DNA from: an uncultured Bacteroidales bacterium
GTDB taxonomy: Bacteria; Bacteroidota; Bacteroidia; Bacteroidales; P3
Length of the DNA: 7,407 nucleotides
Reading direction: 5' to 3'
NCBI GenBank assembly: GCA_937910265.1
Contig: CALEPD010000048.1
Coordinates: 1 to 7,407, forward strand
In this document: positions 1 through 5,686 of the stretch, in pieces
Layout: every line of letters starts with the position of its first letter
Position numbering within the stretch: position 1 is the first letter of the stretch
The notes under the pieces: generated by a model
Database searches by the model: none
What the model saw: the letters and a program-made list of their open reading frames with translations, nothing else
What the model was told of the DNA's origin: nothing
Translations under genes and position numbers: made by a program

Positions 1-63
1 TATAATGTACTCAATGGGTCGGCGGCAATCGATTACGATGAGACTCAGCAATGGGGTGTCCAT
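1..63 (-). CDS. Possible N-terminus of a glycosyltransferase-2-like protein (partial)
   Basis: A minus-strand frame opens with ATG at 63-61 and stays open to the window edge. It gives 21 residues that begin MDTPLLSLIVIDCRRP. A short polar start followed by a hydrophobic strand (LLSLIVI) and then a polar residue and Arg-Pro resembles the first beta strand of family 2 glycosyltransferases (the pattern PLVSVIIPxYNR). That resemblance is the only support, and the piece is too short to show a DxD motif. Two plus-strand frames are also open here: one ends at a TGA at 77-79 just before the repeat array, and one ends at a TAA at 109-111 inside it. The edge could therefore instead be the tail of a plus-strand gene. 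No promoter was identified directly upstream. Confidence 0.25.
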   Translation of the reverse strand, partial: MDTPLLSLIVIDCRRPIEYII

Positions 64-84
64 ACTGGTCGACAACTGATTAAA

Positions 85-286
85 CACGAATTGCCATTAA
101 TTGACCATTAATTACTTGTTGGCAACGGGTTACTGGATTGTCGCATATTTGAACACGAATTGCCACGAATTGGCCACGAATTATTTGTCTACAACATCTG
201 GAGGCAAAAAATTGAACGCGAATTACCATTAATTTTGTTGGTGGTAGATTGAACGCAAATTGCCACGAATTGGCCAGTAATTGTTT
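85..286. repeat. Array of short AT-rich acgaattg repeats
   Basis: Four diverged clusters of one short motif lie at 85-116, 151-188, 214-236 and 251-286. Within a cluster the unit acgaattg (variants cgaattac, caaattgc, cattaattg) recurs two or three times at 10-11 bp steps, joined by cc or gcc. The second and fourth clusters are nearly alike: both read gaac(a/g)c(g/a)aattgccacgaattggcc and then diverge. The clusters are separated by 25-35 bp of unrelated sequence. Step size and motif are seen directly. The 10-11 bp spacing is close to one DNA turn, which would suit a protein that binds one face, but that is inference. Short open frames through the array translate the repeat into recurring peptides and are not credible genes. 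Confidence 0.75.
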
Positions 287-436
287 GAACAAGAAAGGAG
301 GCATCAAAAAGAACCATCATATGTCTGCTTTTTATGAACTTGGGATGATAGTGGTGGGGATAAAATCGAAAGGGCTGCTGATGCGGCATTTTGGGTCCAC
401 CTAGCACTGTCTTGCATAAGGCATTGCTGAAATGAA
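287..436. other. Intergenic stretch with nothing recognised
   Basis: About 150 bases lie between the repeat array and the hairpin. The only open frame on the plus strand is a 27-codon peptide starting at ATG 320. It has no family resemblance and no supporting context. A gggtccacct sequence near 390-399 resembles the right end of the repeat element at 483-555, but no matching second end was found. No RNA gene or promoter is evident. Confidence 0.5.
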
Positions 437-473
437 TCACCCCTCTAAAATGGAATGCATTTTAGAGGGGTGA
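437..473. terminator. Perfect 16-bp hairpin, likely transcript end or processing site
   Basis: The arms 437-452 and 458-473 are perfect reverse complements (left arm tcacccctctaaaatg) around the 5-base loop gaatg. The hairpin lies 112 bp beyond the stop codon of the minus-strand NifX-family gene, so it could end or stabilise the 3' end of that mRNA. Neither side has a run of four or more T: the minus-strand exit reads attcatttc, and the plus-strand exit reads aatgacatt. It is therefore not a textbook intrinsic terminator. A bidirectional terminator with a poor U-tract or a RNA-stabilising structure are both possible. Confidence 0.5.
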
Positions 474-482
474 ATGACATTA

Positions 483-555
483 AGGTGGGTTCTTTTAAAA
501 AATAATCGTCAACATGTGTGAGTTCAAATTTTTCAGCAATTTATGGGACCCACCT
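483..555 (-). repeat. Repeat element A: inverted ends with promoter-like core
   Basis: A 73-bp element bounded by inverted ends: aggtgggttc at 483-492 and gacccacct at 547-555. Its interior at 503-537 aligns without gaps to 1677-1711 of element B, with 28 of 35 bases identical. The ends of the two elements share gtgggt(t)c. Between the ends lies a promoter-like pair reading leftward, 525-528 and 497-504. The element sits 29 bp past the stop of the NifX-family gene. It is seen as a small, diverged, non-coding dispersed repeat. Whether it was ever mobile (MITE-like) or is just a shared regulatory unit cannot be told from two copies. Confidence 0.55.
497..528 (-). promoter_or_regulatory. Promoter-like site in element A (leftward)
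   Basis: Read on the minus strand, TTTG (528-525) is followed after 20 bp by TATTTTTT (504-497), close to the Bacteroidetes -33/-7 pattern TTTG...TAnnTTTG. The same spacing is kept in the homologous core of element B. Transcription from here would run straight into the hairpin at 473-437, and no convincing gene lies close downstream. A role is therefore doubtful even though the sequence fits. Confidence 0.3.
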
Positions 556-584
556 GAATGGATTTACAGATTGTCGTCTTGTTT

Positions 585-974
585 TTAATGATGGCAACCG
601 TGAGAATGGTCGTGGTGGTTGCATTGGCGGCCTTCGTCGTGGCTGGTGCATCCTATACCTGAATCGGCGATATTACCAGCGAGATAGGCTTCAACAACAG
701 CATTGACAGGGCCTGCACAGCCTCTGACAACCTGGATGTTGTGGGACTCGAGAGTGAACTTTGCCCCTTCACCCATGTTGCCTGCGAGCATAACAGAAAC
801 ACCGAGACGTTGCAAATCGGCAGCAACACCCGACTTACATCCACAACCTTGCGGGGAGGGGAGTAATTCGGTATTGACAACTTGGTTGTTGTCGATTGTG
901 AAGATTGTGTAATGGTCGCAATGACCGAAATGAGAATCGATTTGATTTTCTCTTGTAGGAACTGCTATTTTCAT
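585..974 (-). CDS. NifX/NifB-family iron-molybdenum cofactor-binding protein with His/Cys tail
   Basis: This 129-residue protein matches the dinitrogenase iron-molybdenum cofactor domain (NifX / NifB C-terminus / NafY type, one RNase-H-like fold). The start MKIAVPT is typical, followed by the signature DSHFGHCDHYTIF at residues 13-25. A CGCKSG stretch (44-49) and AGNMGEGA (64-71) follow, and the domain ends near residue 105. Residues 108-129 form a separate tail rich in Cys and His (C109, H112, C118, H120, H121, H123, H125, C127, H128, H129) that probably binds metal. Stand-alone proteins of this family are common in anaerobes without nitrogenase, where they are thought to carry or insert metal clusters; the exact client is unknown. 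The gene lies 48 bp downstream of ribE on the same strand and probably shares its transcript. No nif genes are seen nearby, so the nitrogenase name should not be taken as its function. Confidence 0.9.
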   Translation of the reverse strand: MKIAVPTRENQIDSHFGHCDHYTIFTIDNNQVVNTELLPSPQGCGCKSGVAADLQRLGVSVMLAGNMGEGAKFTLESHNIQVVRGCAGPVNAVVEAYLAGNIADSGIGCTSHDEGRQCNHHDHSHGCHH

Positions 975-1022
975 AAGTATAAGTATTTTAAGGCTATCAT
1001 ATTAAACTAACCGACCTGCCTA

Positions 1023-1640
1023 TCAAGCCTGCTGGGAAGGGAGGTATTGTTCGAGGAGACGCTGCACATATTTGCCAATGACGTCGAACTCGATGTTGAC
1101 AACAGTGCCCTCCTTGAAGTTGTGGAAATTTGTAACCTGATAGGTATAGGGGATAATTGCCACGGAGAACATGCCCGGCTCGGAATCGACGACGGTGAGG
1201 CTGACTCCGTTGATGGATATGCTGCCTTTGGGAACAGTGATGTTCTTCTTCTCGGCATCGAAATCGTAATTGAAATAAAAGCGCCAACTGCCGTTCTCGT
1301 CAACAACACGGAAACAGCGGGCGGTTTGGTCGACGTGGCCTTGAACGATATGGCCGTCGAGGCGGCCGTCCATAGGCATGGAACGCTCGACGTTGACTTC
1401 GGTGCCTACCTGCCAAGTGCCGAGATTGGTTTTAAGCATGGTTTCGTCCATGGCTGTAACAACATATTGTTTCTTGTCCTTGTCGACTTTTACAACGGTG
1501 AGACAGCAGCCGTCGTGAGCCATGCTCTGATCGATAGCAAGTTGGTCGGCGAAGGGTACTTCGAGGGTGAAGTGATAATTGGTGTTTTCTTTTTCAATAT
1601 TAACCACGCGTGCAGTGGTTTCTACAATTCCTGTGAACAT
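1023..1640 (-). CDS. ribE: Riboflavin synthase, alpha chain
   Basis: This enzyme dismutates two molecules of 6,7-dimethyl-8-ribityllumazine into riboflavin and 5-amino-6-ribitylaminouracil, the last step of riboflavin synthesis in the cytoplasm. The 205-residue length is normal for the family. Two lumazine-binding barrels are visible. The first runs from MFTGIVE (1-7) through SMAHDGCCLTV (39-49) to ERSMPMDGRLDGHIVQGHVD (85-104), with the conserved histidines H97 and H102. The second includes PKGSISINGVSLTV (137-150) and IPYTYQVT (163-170). An FDVIGKY segment (185-191) precedes a C-terminal helix that fits the trimer interface. The start is fixed by the MFTGIVE signature. A promoter-like site lies about 30 bp upstream inside element B. 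No FMN riboswitch is visible in the short leader, unlike many rib genes of Firmicutes. The other rib genes are not in the window. Confidence 0.97.
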   Translation of the reverse strand: MFTGIVETTARVVNIEKENTNYHFTLEVPFADQLAIDQSMAHDGCCLTVVKVDKDKKQYVVTAMDETMLKTNLGTWQVGTEVNVERSMPMDGRLDGHIVQGHVDQTARCFRVVDENGSWRFYFNYDFDAEKKNITVPKGSISINGVSLTVVDSEPGMFSVAIIPYTYQVTNFHNFKEGTVVNIEFDVIGKYVQRLLEQYLPSQQA

Positions 1641-1647
1641 AATATGG

Positions 1648-1775
1648 GTGGGTTCTATAAATTACACATTTAAAATTAATCGTAGATATGAGTGAGTCCA
1701 ACTTTTGCAGCGCTTTTGCCATTCTTTCGGTATCATTCCGATTGTCTATCGATTACAATGCACCGTAGAACCCAC
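1648..1775 (-). repeat. Repeat element B: 10-bp perfect inverted ends, promoter inside
   Basis: This 128-bp intergenic element is bounded by a perfect 10-bp inverted repeat: gtgggttcta at 1648-1657 and tagaacccac at 1766-1775. Its left half holds a 35-bp core (1677-1711) that is 80% identical without gaps to the core of element A. The right half (about 1712-1765) has no counterpart in A, so B is longer. The element starts only 7 bp ahead of the ribE start codon, so its promoter-like core would drive ribE. I cannot make out target-site duplications. The inverted ends could pair in RNA read from further upstream. Confidence 0.6.
1671..1701 (-). promoter_or_regulatory. Probable promoter of ribE
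   Basis: On the minus strand, TTG (1701-1699) is followed after 20 bp by TAATTTTA (1678-1671), which fits the Bacteroidetes -33/-7 consensus (TTTG, TAnnTTTG) except for the last base. This predicts a start of transcription near 1664 and a leader of about 24 nt before the ribE ATG, a normal arrangement. It would also serve the NifX-family gene downstream. Confidence 0.5.
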
Positions 1776-2115
1776 TTATAAACGTTTTTCTCTGCAGATA
1801 ACGCCCTTGACACGGATAATATTGTATAAGGGGACTTCTGAAAAATAATATGATGCGAATAAATAACGCCTGAAAAACGTATCGAGAAAAAGTCAATTCG
1901 CACAAAGTGGTGAGGTTGACAACTTTGTGCACGATTACTTGATTTAGATTGTTGTCGTTCAGGGTGTTGTTTGCTTTTTTCATACGGATATGGAACTGAA
2001 AAAGCAAGGATGGCGTCAGTCTATAGTTCCGCAATTTCCCCAAGTGTGCCGCCAGCACCACCTGATATACGGTAGGGTCCTTGGGCAGGGAGCGCCCGCA
2101 GAAGACGAAGGTCAT
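1753..2115 (-). CDS. Doubtful 120-residue hypothetical frame
   Basis: The ATG at 2115-2113 overlaps the TGA of the DUF6266-like gene by four bases (ATGA), which is the usual sign of translational coupling. The first 35 or so codons are rich in G/C third positions, like the neighbouring genes. Past residue 45 the frame becomes AT-rich and hydrophobic, with no recognisable domain, and it ends inside repeat element B. A hairpin followed by T's (1889-1930), which looks like a transcript end, lies within it. I do not recognise the protein. It may be a short real gene, a decayed gene, or an open frame by chance in the 3' region of the DUF6266-like gene. Confidence 0.25.
   Translation of the reverse strand: MTFVFCGRSLPKDPTVYQVVLAAHLGKLRNYRLTPSLLFQFHIRMKKANNTLNDNNLNQVIVHKVVNLTTLCELTFSRYVFQALFIRIILFFRSPLIQYYPCQGRYLQRKTFISGFYGAL
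1889..1930 (-). terminator. Possible terminator after the DUF6266-like gene
   Basis: The arms 1922-1930 and 1900-1908 form a 9-bp stem (gcacaaagt / actttgtgc) around a 13-base loop. On the minus strand the stem is followed, seven bases on, by a run of five T's (1893-1889). It lies about 180 bp beyond the stop codon at 2112. The distance between stem and T-run is larger than usual, so this is a moderate call. Confidence 0.35.
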
Positions 2116-3416
2116 CGGGGTGTAAGGTATTGGCTGGTGCTGTGCTGAGAGTTATTGTCGGAGAGGGCGAGGTAGATATGTATTGAGTGGTTGGCGGACC
2201 AGTTTTCGGGGAGTGGGATGGCTACGCGGCAATCGCTACGGGAGGCGGCATCGAGAAGGGTTGTGCCGAGACGGAGTTGGTGGTTGTAGAGTGCGACCAT
2301 GAGCCGGTCGGAGGCGTTGCCATGCGGGTGTTGCCATGAGATAAGCAAATGCCGCCGGTTGAAAGAGGCTTGCGGGGAAGCGAGCGGAGGGAGGGTGCCA
2401 ACGCTTAGCAGGATGTTGCAGTAATTGATTTGAGGTTGGATGTGGTCGGACTGGAAGGCAATGGGATAGTTGTGCTTGATGGCGGCATTGAGTTGGGTCA
2501 TTGTGCCGCTGAACTGTGAGAACCCGATGCGCAGGAAGGAGGTGAAGATACGCAGGAAGGAGGTGAGCAGGCCGAATTTGTTGTTGGCGAGACGTTTCTT
2601 TTCGGTGGGAGGCCTGTTGATGGTGTAACGGCTTTTGAGGCAGGGCGTTCCCTTATATTGATAGGCGATGACGGGACCCACGGCACCCGAGACTCCTTCG
2701 AGTGGTTGCTGCGCGGGAACAGTGGACTTGGGGCGTTTGGTGCGTGCGGTGGTCTTGGGCTTGTAAATTGTGCCGGTGAAGGGCTGTGCGGAAGGTTGGG
2801 AGAAGGAGAAGGAGCCCAGAAAGATGCTGGGGCTTGCCTCTCCCCTATCGTTGTGGCAACAGACGTAGGCGACAAGGGTGGCTGAAGGGGAAGTCCATTG
2901 GTGGGGCAGCAGGAAACTGAGATACTGCATGGAGCGCTGTGTGACGGCAACACCTATGACTGCCTGGGATTGCTGGACATTGTAGACGAGTATATTTACA
3001 AGATGGTCGGGATTGGAAGGGCCCTGCCAGCGGAGGATGAGCGAGCCATCGGAGATTGAGGCAGAGGGGTTGTCCAATGGAGGCAGGTTGCCGAAGGTGA
3101 GCTGGAGTGCGGGATAGTTGAGTGAGAGGTCGGGCCATTGTCCGAGGGTGCCCTGCTGCATGTTGGCCGCGATGGCGGCATGCTGGGCATTTTTATAGGA
3201 GCTGTCGCTGAAGCCGATGCTGATGTAACGGATGAGCGAACAGAAGCGTGTGAGCAGGCCGAACTTCATGCTTGCCTCCTGCTGCCGCGGGCTGCGTGGT
3301 TTTGTGCCGTGGGATTGCTGTGTTTTGACAACGAGGCGGTCTTTCCAGGTTGTGACGGTGAGTGGACCGACATTGCCCGTGGTGATGCCGGGAGGTTTGT
3401 TTTTGATGCGTGCCAT
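2112..3416 (-). CDS. Tandem two-domain DUF6266-like protein
   Basis: This protein of 434 residues has no established function. It opens with MARIKN, followed by a TGNVGPLTVTTWKDR-type segment and then KFGLLTRF...ISIGF (about 51-69). This is the hallmark N-terminus of the DUF6266 family of Bacteroidetes, whose members are normally about 200-220 residues long. The same plan occurs a second time: SGAVGPVIAYQYKG (about 243-256), NKFGLL (279-284) and FLRIGF (294-299). Other matching pairs are GNLPPL (109-114) with GTLPPL (340-345), and a LRWQGP...LVNILVYN stretch with ISWQHP...LMVALYN. The halves share order and key residues but are well diverged, so the duplication is old. No signal peptide or membrane segment is seen. 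A TTG-initiated extension to 3464 was refused because it runs into the upstream terminator. The ATG at 3416 gives the family N-terminus. Confidence 0.8.
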   Translation of the reverse strand: MARIKNKPPGITTGNVGPLTVTTWKDRLVVKTQQSHGTKPRSPRQQEASMKFGLLTRFCSLIRYISIGFSDSSYKNAQHAAIAANMQQGTLGQWPDLSLNYPALQLTFGNLPPLDNPSASISDGSLILRWQGPSNPDHLVNILVYNVQQSQAVIGVAVTQRSMQYLSFLLPHQWTSPSATLVAYVCCHNDRGEASPSIFLGSFSFSQPSAQPFTGTIYKPKTTARTKRPKSTVPAQQPLEGVSGAVGPVIAYQYKGTPCLKSRYTINRPPTEKKRLANNKFGLLTSFLRIFTSFLRIGFSQFSGTMTQLNAAIKHNYPIAFQSDHIQPQINYCNILLSVGTLPPLASPQASFNRRHLLISWQHPHGNASDRLMVALYNHQLRLGTTLLDAASRSDCRVAIPLPENWSANHSIHIYLALSDNNSQHSTSQYLTPR

Positions 3417-3449
3417 GAGGGATGGGTGTTTTGTTGGTGGAGGGAAGGC

Positions 3450-3489
3450 AAAAGGGTTCTTCAAAAGGGGAAAGCCTTATGAAGAACCC
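3450..3489 (-). terminator. Intrinsic terminator of the peptidase operon
   Basis: Read on the minus strand, gggttcttca (3489-3480) pairs perfectly with tgaagaaccc (3463-3454) around a 16-base loop and is followed directly by TTTT (3453-3450). It lies 37 bp past the TAA of the S9 peptidase gene, as expected for its terminator, and it separates that operon from the DUF6266-like gene. The stem sequence shares the gtgggttct/agaaccca core with the ends of elements A and B. Confidence 0.7.
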
Positions 3490-3526
3490 ACTTGCGAATA
3501 TTTATGTGCCCGGAACGGAGCGGATG

Positions 3527-5680
3527 TTATTTGAGATGGGTTTCGTAGTAGTCGAACATTTTCTCGAAGAGGTGGATGCGGTCGTAGCCGAGCACGTTGT
3601 GTTCGTGGTGGGGATAGACGAAGTAGTCGACCTGCTTGCCAGCCTTGATGCAAGACTCGATAAACTCGATGGAGTTCTGCCAAACCACGACATTGTCTTG
3701 TGCGCCATGGATGACGAGGAGTCGGCCATCGAGCTGGGAAGCCTTGGCGGTGAGTGAAGCATTCTTGTAGCCTTCGGGGTTTTGCTGGGGAGTATCCATA
3801 TAGCGTTCGCCATACATGATTTCGTACCATTTCCAGTCGATAACGGGGCCGCCTGCACAACCCACCTTGAAGATTTCGGGGTGAGCAAGTTTCATGGTGA
3901 TGGTCATGAAACCGCCAAAGCTCCAGCCTTCGACACCCATACGGTCGCGGTCGACGAAGGGCAACGAATGGAGGAATTTGACACCTTCCATCTGGTCGGC
4001 GAGCTCGATGGTTCCGAGCTGGCGATGGGTGCAGCTTTCGAACTCGAAGCCACGGTTGTCGGTGCCGCGATTGTCGAGAGTGAAGACAACATAGCCCTGT
4101 TGGGCGAGGAAGGTGAAATAGAGATTGGCACCCGCGAGCCAGCTGTCGGTGACGAGTTGGCTATGAGGACCGCCGTAGACATAGACGAGTGTGGGGTATT
4201 GCTTGGTAGAATCGAGATTGGGTGGAGTGATGAGACGGTAGTAGAGGTCGGTTTTGCCGTCGGCGGCCTTGATGGTGCCGATGGAGAAGTCGGGCATGGC
4301 GAAGTCGCTGAGCGGATTGGGGGAAGTAAAGAGATTTTTGGTGGTTTTGCCATTTTTGAGATAGAGGTCGATCTTGGCGGGGACCTGTACAGAGGAGTAG
4401 CTGTCGACCCAGGCGGTGCCGTCGGGGCTGATGACGACGGAGTGGGTTCCTTCGGCCGGGGTGAGTCGGGTAAACTCGCCGGTGGCAATATTGACCTTAT
4501 AGGCAGCCAAACCGGTGAGGTTGTCCTTGTTGGCATAGACAAAGATATTTTGTGCAGACTTGTCGAAGCCTATGACTTGCTGCACCTCGAAAGAGCCTGA
4601 TGTGATTTGGCGTGTGAGGGTGCCGTCGGTGGCATAGAGGTAGAGGTGCTTGTAGCCGTCGCGCATGCTGAACCAGAGGAAATGTCCGCTGTCGTTGGGA
4701 AGGAAATAGAGACCTTCGCAGGGTTCGACATAGCGTTGGTGCTGTTCCTCGAAGAGGCGTTTGTCGAGTTTGCCTGTGGTGGCGTTGTAGCGTTCGACCC
4801 AAATATGATTTTGGTCACGGTTGACTTTAACGACATAAAGGAACTGACCATCGGGGCTCCAGGTGAGGTTGGTGAGGAACATCTCGCGTTCGGCCATGGA
4901 GGAGTCGCGACGGGTGTTGAGGTAGATATGCTTGCCGGAGGCGACATCGAGGATGCCGATGGTTACCTCATGGCTTTTCTCGCCAGCCATGGGATAGTGG
5001 AACATTTCGGGCTGGGCGATGCGTGTGGCGGTATTGACAAGGGGGTACTGGGCCACCATGCTTTCGTCCATGCGGTAGAAGGCTACCTTGGAGGCATCGG
5101 GTGCCCAGAAGATGCCGCCGGTGATGCCGAATTCGTGGCGGTGGACAGCTTGTCCGTAAACGATGCCGGGCTTGTTGTCGTCGAAGCGGTACTGTTTGCC
5201 GTCGGGAGCGGAAACAACAAGGGCGTTGCCGTCGGTATAGGCAAAGGCGCGCTTATCTGGGGCGATATTGAGTTCGCTGCGTTGGGTACCATAGTCGAGG
5301 ACAGTGGTGACCGTTTTCCTGGAGAGGTTATAGTTGTAAATTTTTCCGTTGGCATTGAAAGACAATTCCTTCTCGTTGATGAAGGAGAAACGCGGAAGGT
5401 AGCGCAACTCGGGGTTACCTGAGGCGCGCATGGCGCTGTTGAGAGAGGATAGCGAGAGCACCTGTTTGGGAGCTGTAGCCTTGCCAAGGAAAAGCAGCGA
5501 GTCGGTGGAGTAAGAGAGGAGATTGGATTTACCCACAAATTGGAAGTTGGACATGGTGCGTTGCGGATAGAACTGACGCGACATGAGCTGCTTGGTGCTG
5601 AGGGTTTTGTTTTGTGCGCACAGGGAGACCGGGACTAACAAGACCCATGCGGCGATAAGGAGTATGGTGTTTTTTTTCAT
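3527..5680 (-). CDS. Secreted S9 prolyl (tri/di)peptidyl peptidase
   Basis: This 717-residue serine peptidase of family S9B (dipeptidyl peptidase IV type) closely resembles Porphyromonas gingivalis prolyl tripeptidyl peptidase PtpA. It releases N-terminal di- or tripeptides that end in proline, probably in the periplasm, to feed amino-acid fermentation. A Sec signal peptide (MKKN then hydrophobic, ending SLCA) predicts cleavage after residue 22, leaving an N-terminal Gln; the cysteine is not in a proper lipobox. An eight-bladed propeller region (about 40-450) is followed by an alpha/beta hydrolase domain (about 480-717). The catalytic triad reads as S587 in GWSFGG, D662 in HGAQDNVV and H694 in HHEHNV. 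Each is spaced 16 residues from S603, D678 and H710 of PtpA. Y502 in VYGGP fits the oxyanion tyrosine. One glutamate, E183 in VHRHEFG, fits the amino-terminus anchor. The choice between DPP-IV and tripeptidyl activity cannot be made from sequence alone. The gene starts six bases after the glycosyltransferase stop, so the two are co-transcribed. Confidence 0.93.
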   Translation of the reverse strand: MKKNTILLIAAWVLLVPVSLCAQNKTLSTKQLMSRQFYPQRTMSNFQFVGKSNLLSYSTDSLLFLGKATAPKQVLSLSSLNSAMRASGNPELRYLPRFSFINEKELSFNANGKIYNYNLSRKTVTTVLDYGTQRSELNIAPDKRAFAYTDGNALVVSAPDGKQYRFDDNKPGIVYGQAVHRHEFGITGGIFWAPDASKVAFYRMDESMVAQYPLVNTATRIAQPEMFHYPMAGEKSHEVTIGILDVASGKHIYLNTRRDSSMAEREMFLTNLTWSPDGQFLYVVKVNRDQNHIWVERYNATTGKLDKRLFEEQHQRYVEPCEGLYFLPNDSGHFLWFSMRDGYKHLYLYATDGTLTRQITSGSFEVQQVIGFDKSAQNIFVYANKDNLTGLAAYKVNIATGEFTRLTPAEGTHSVVISPDGTAWVDSYSSVQVPAKIDLYLKNGKTTKNLFTSPNPLSDFAMPDFSIGTIKAADGKTDLYYRLITPPNLDSTKQYPTLVYVYGGPHSQLVTDSWLAGANLYFTFLAQQGYVVFTLDNRGTDNRGFEFESCTHRQLGTIELADQMEGVKFLHSLPFVDRDRMGVEGWSFGGFMTITMKLAHPEIFKVGCAGGPVIDWKWYEIMYGERYMDTPQQNPEGYKNASLTAKASQLDGRLLVIHGAQDNVVVWQNSIEFIESCIKAGKQVDYFVYPHHEHNVLGYDRIHLFEKMFDYYETHLK

Positions 5681-5686
5681 AGAGAA

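Noticed and set aside
85..286. CRISPR array
   Set aside because: The repeats are diverged, of differing length, spaced only 10-11 bp within clusters, and there are no uniform spacers or cas genes.
320..403. Small plus-strand peptide of 27 codons
   Set aside because: No homology, no promoter or neighbour on that strand, and a length expected by chance.
80..440. Two minus-strand frames of 75 and 83 codons through the repeat array
   Set aside because: Their peptides simply translate the acgaattg repeat (recurring GQFVAI(R/C)VQ) and show no domain.
1047..1673. A 208-codon plus-strand frame over ribE
   Set aside because: The opposite strand encodes an intact riboflavin synthase with both lumazine-binding domains, so this is a shadow frame.
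1641..1775. FMN riboswitch ahead of ribE
   Set aside because: The conserved RFN blocks are not present, and the predicted leader is only about 24 nt.
1648..1775. Insertion sequence remnant or complete MITE with target duplication
   Set aside because: No transposase is present and no clear target-site duplication flanks either element, so only a repeat with inverted ends is claimed.
3417..3464. TTG start at 3464 extending the DUF6266-like protein by 16 residues
   Set aside because: The extension reads through the T-run and stem of the upstream terminator and is not part of the family N-terminus, which begins MARIKN at 3416.
3782..5422. Two plus-strand open frames of about 270 codons each opposite the S9 peptidase gene, and one of 300 codons (5693-6595) opposite the glycosyltransferase
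   Set aside because: They are antisense to genes with full catalytic motifs, match no family, and arise from the GC-biased codon use of the real strand.
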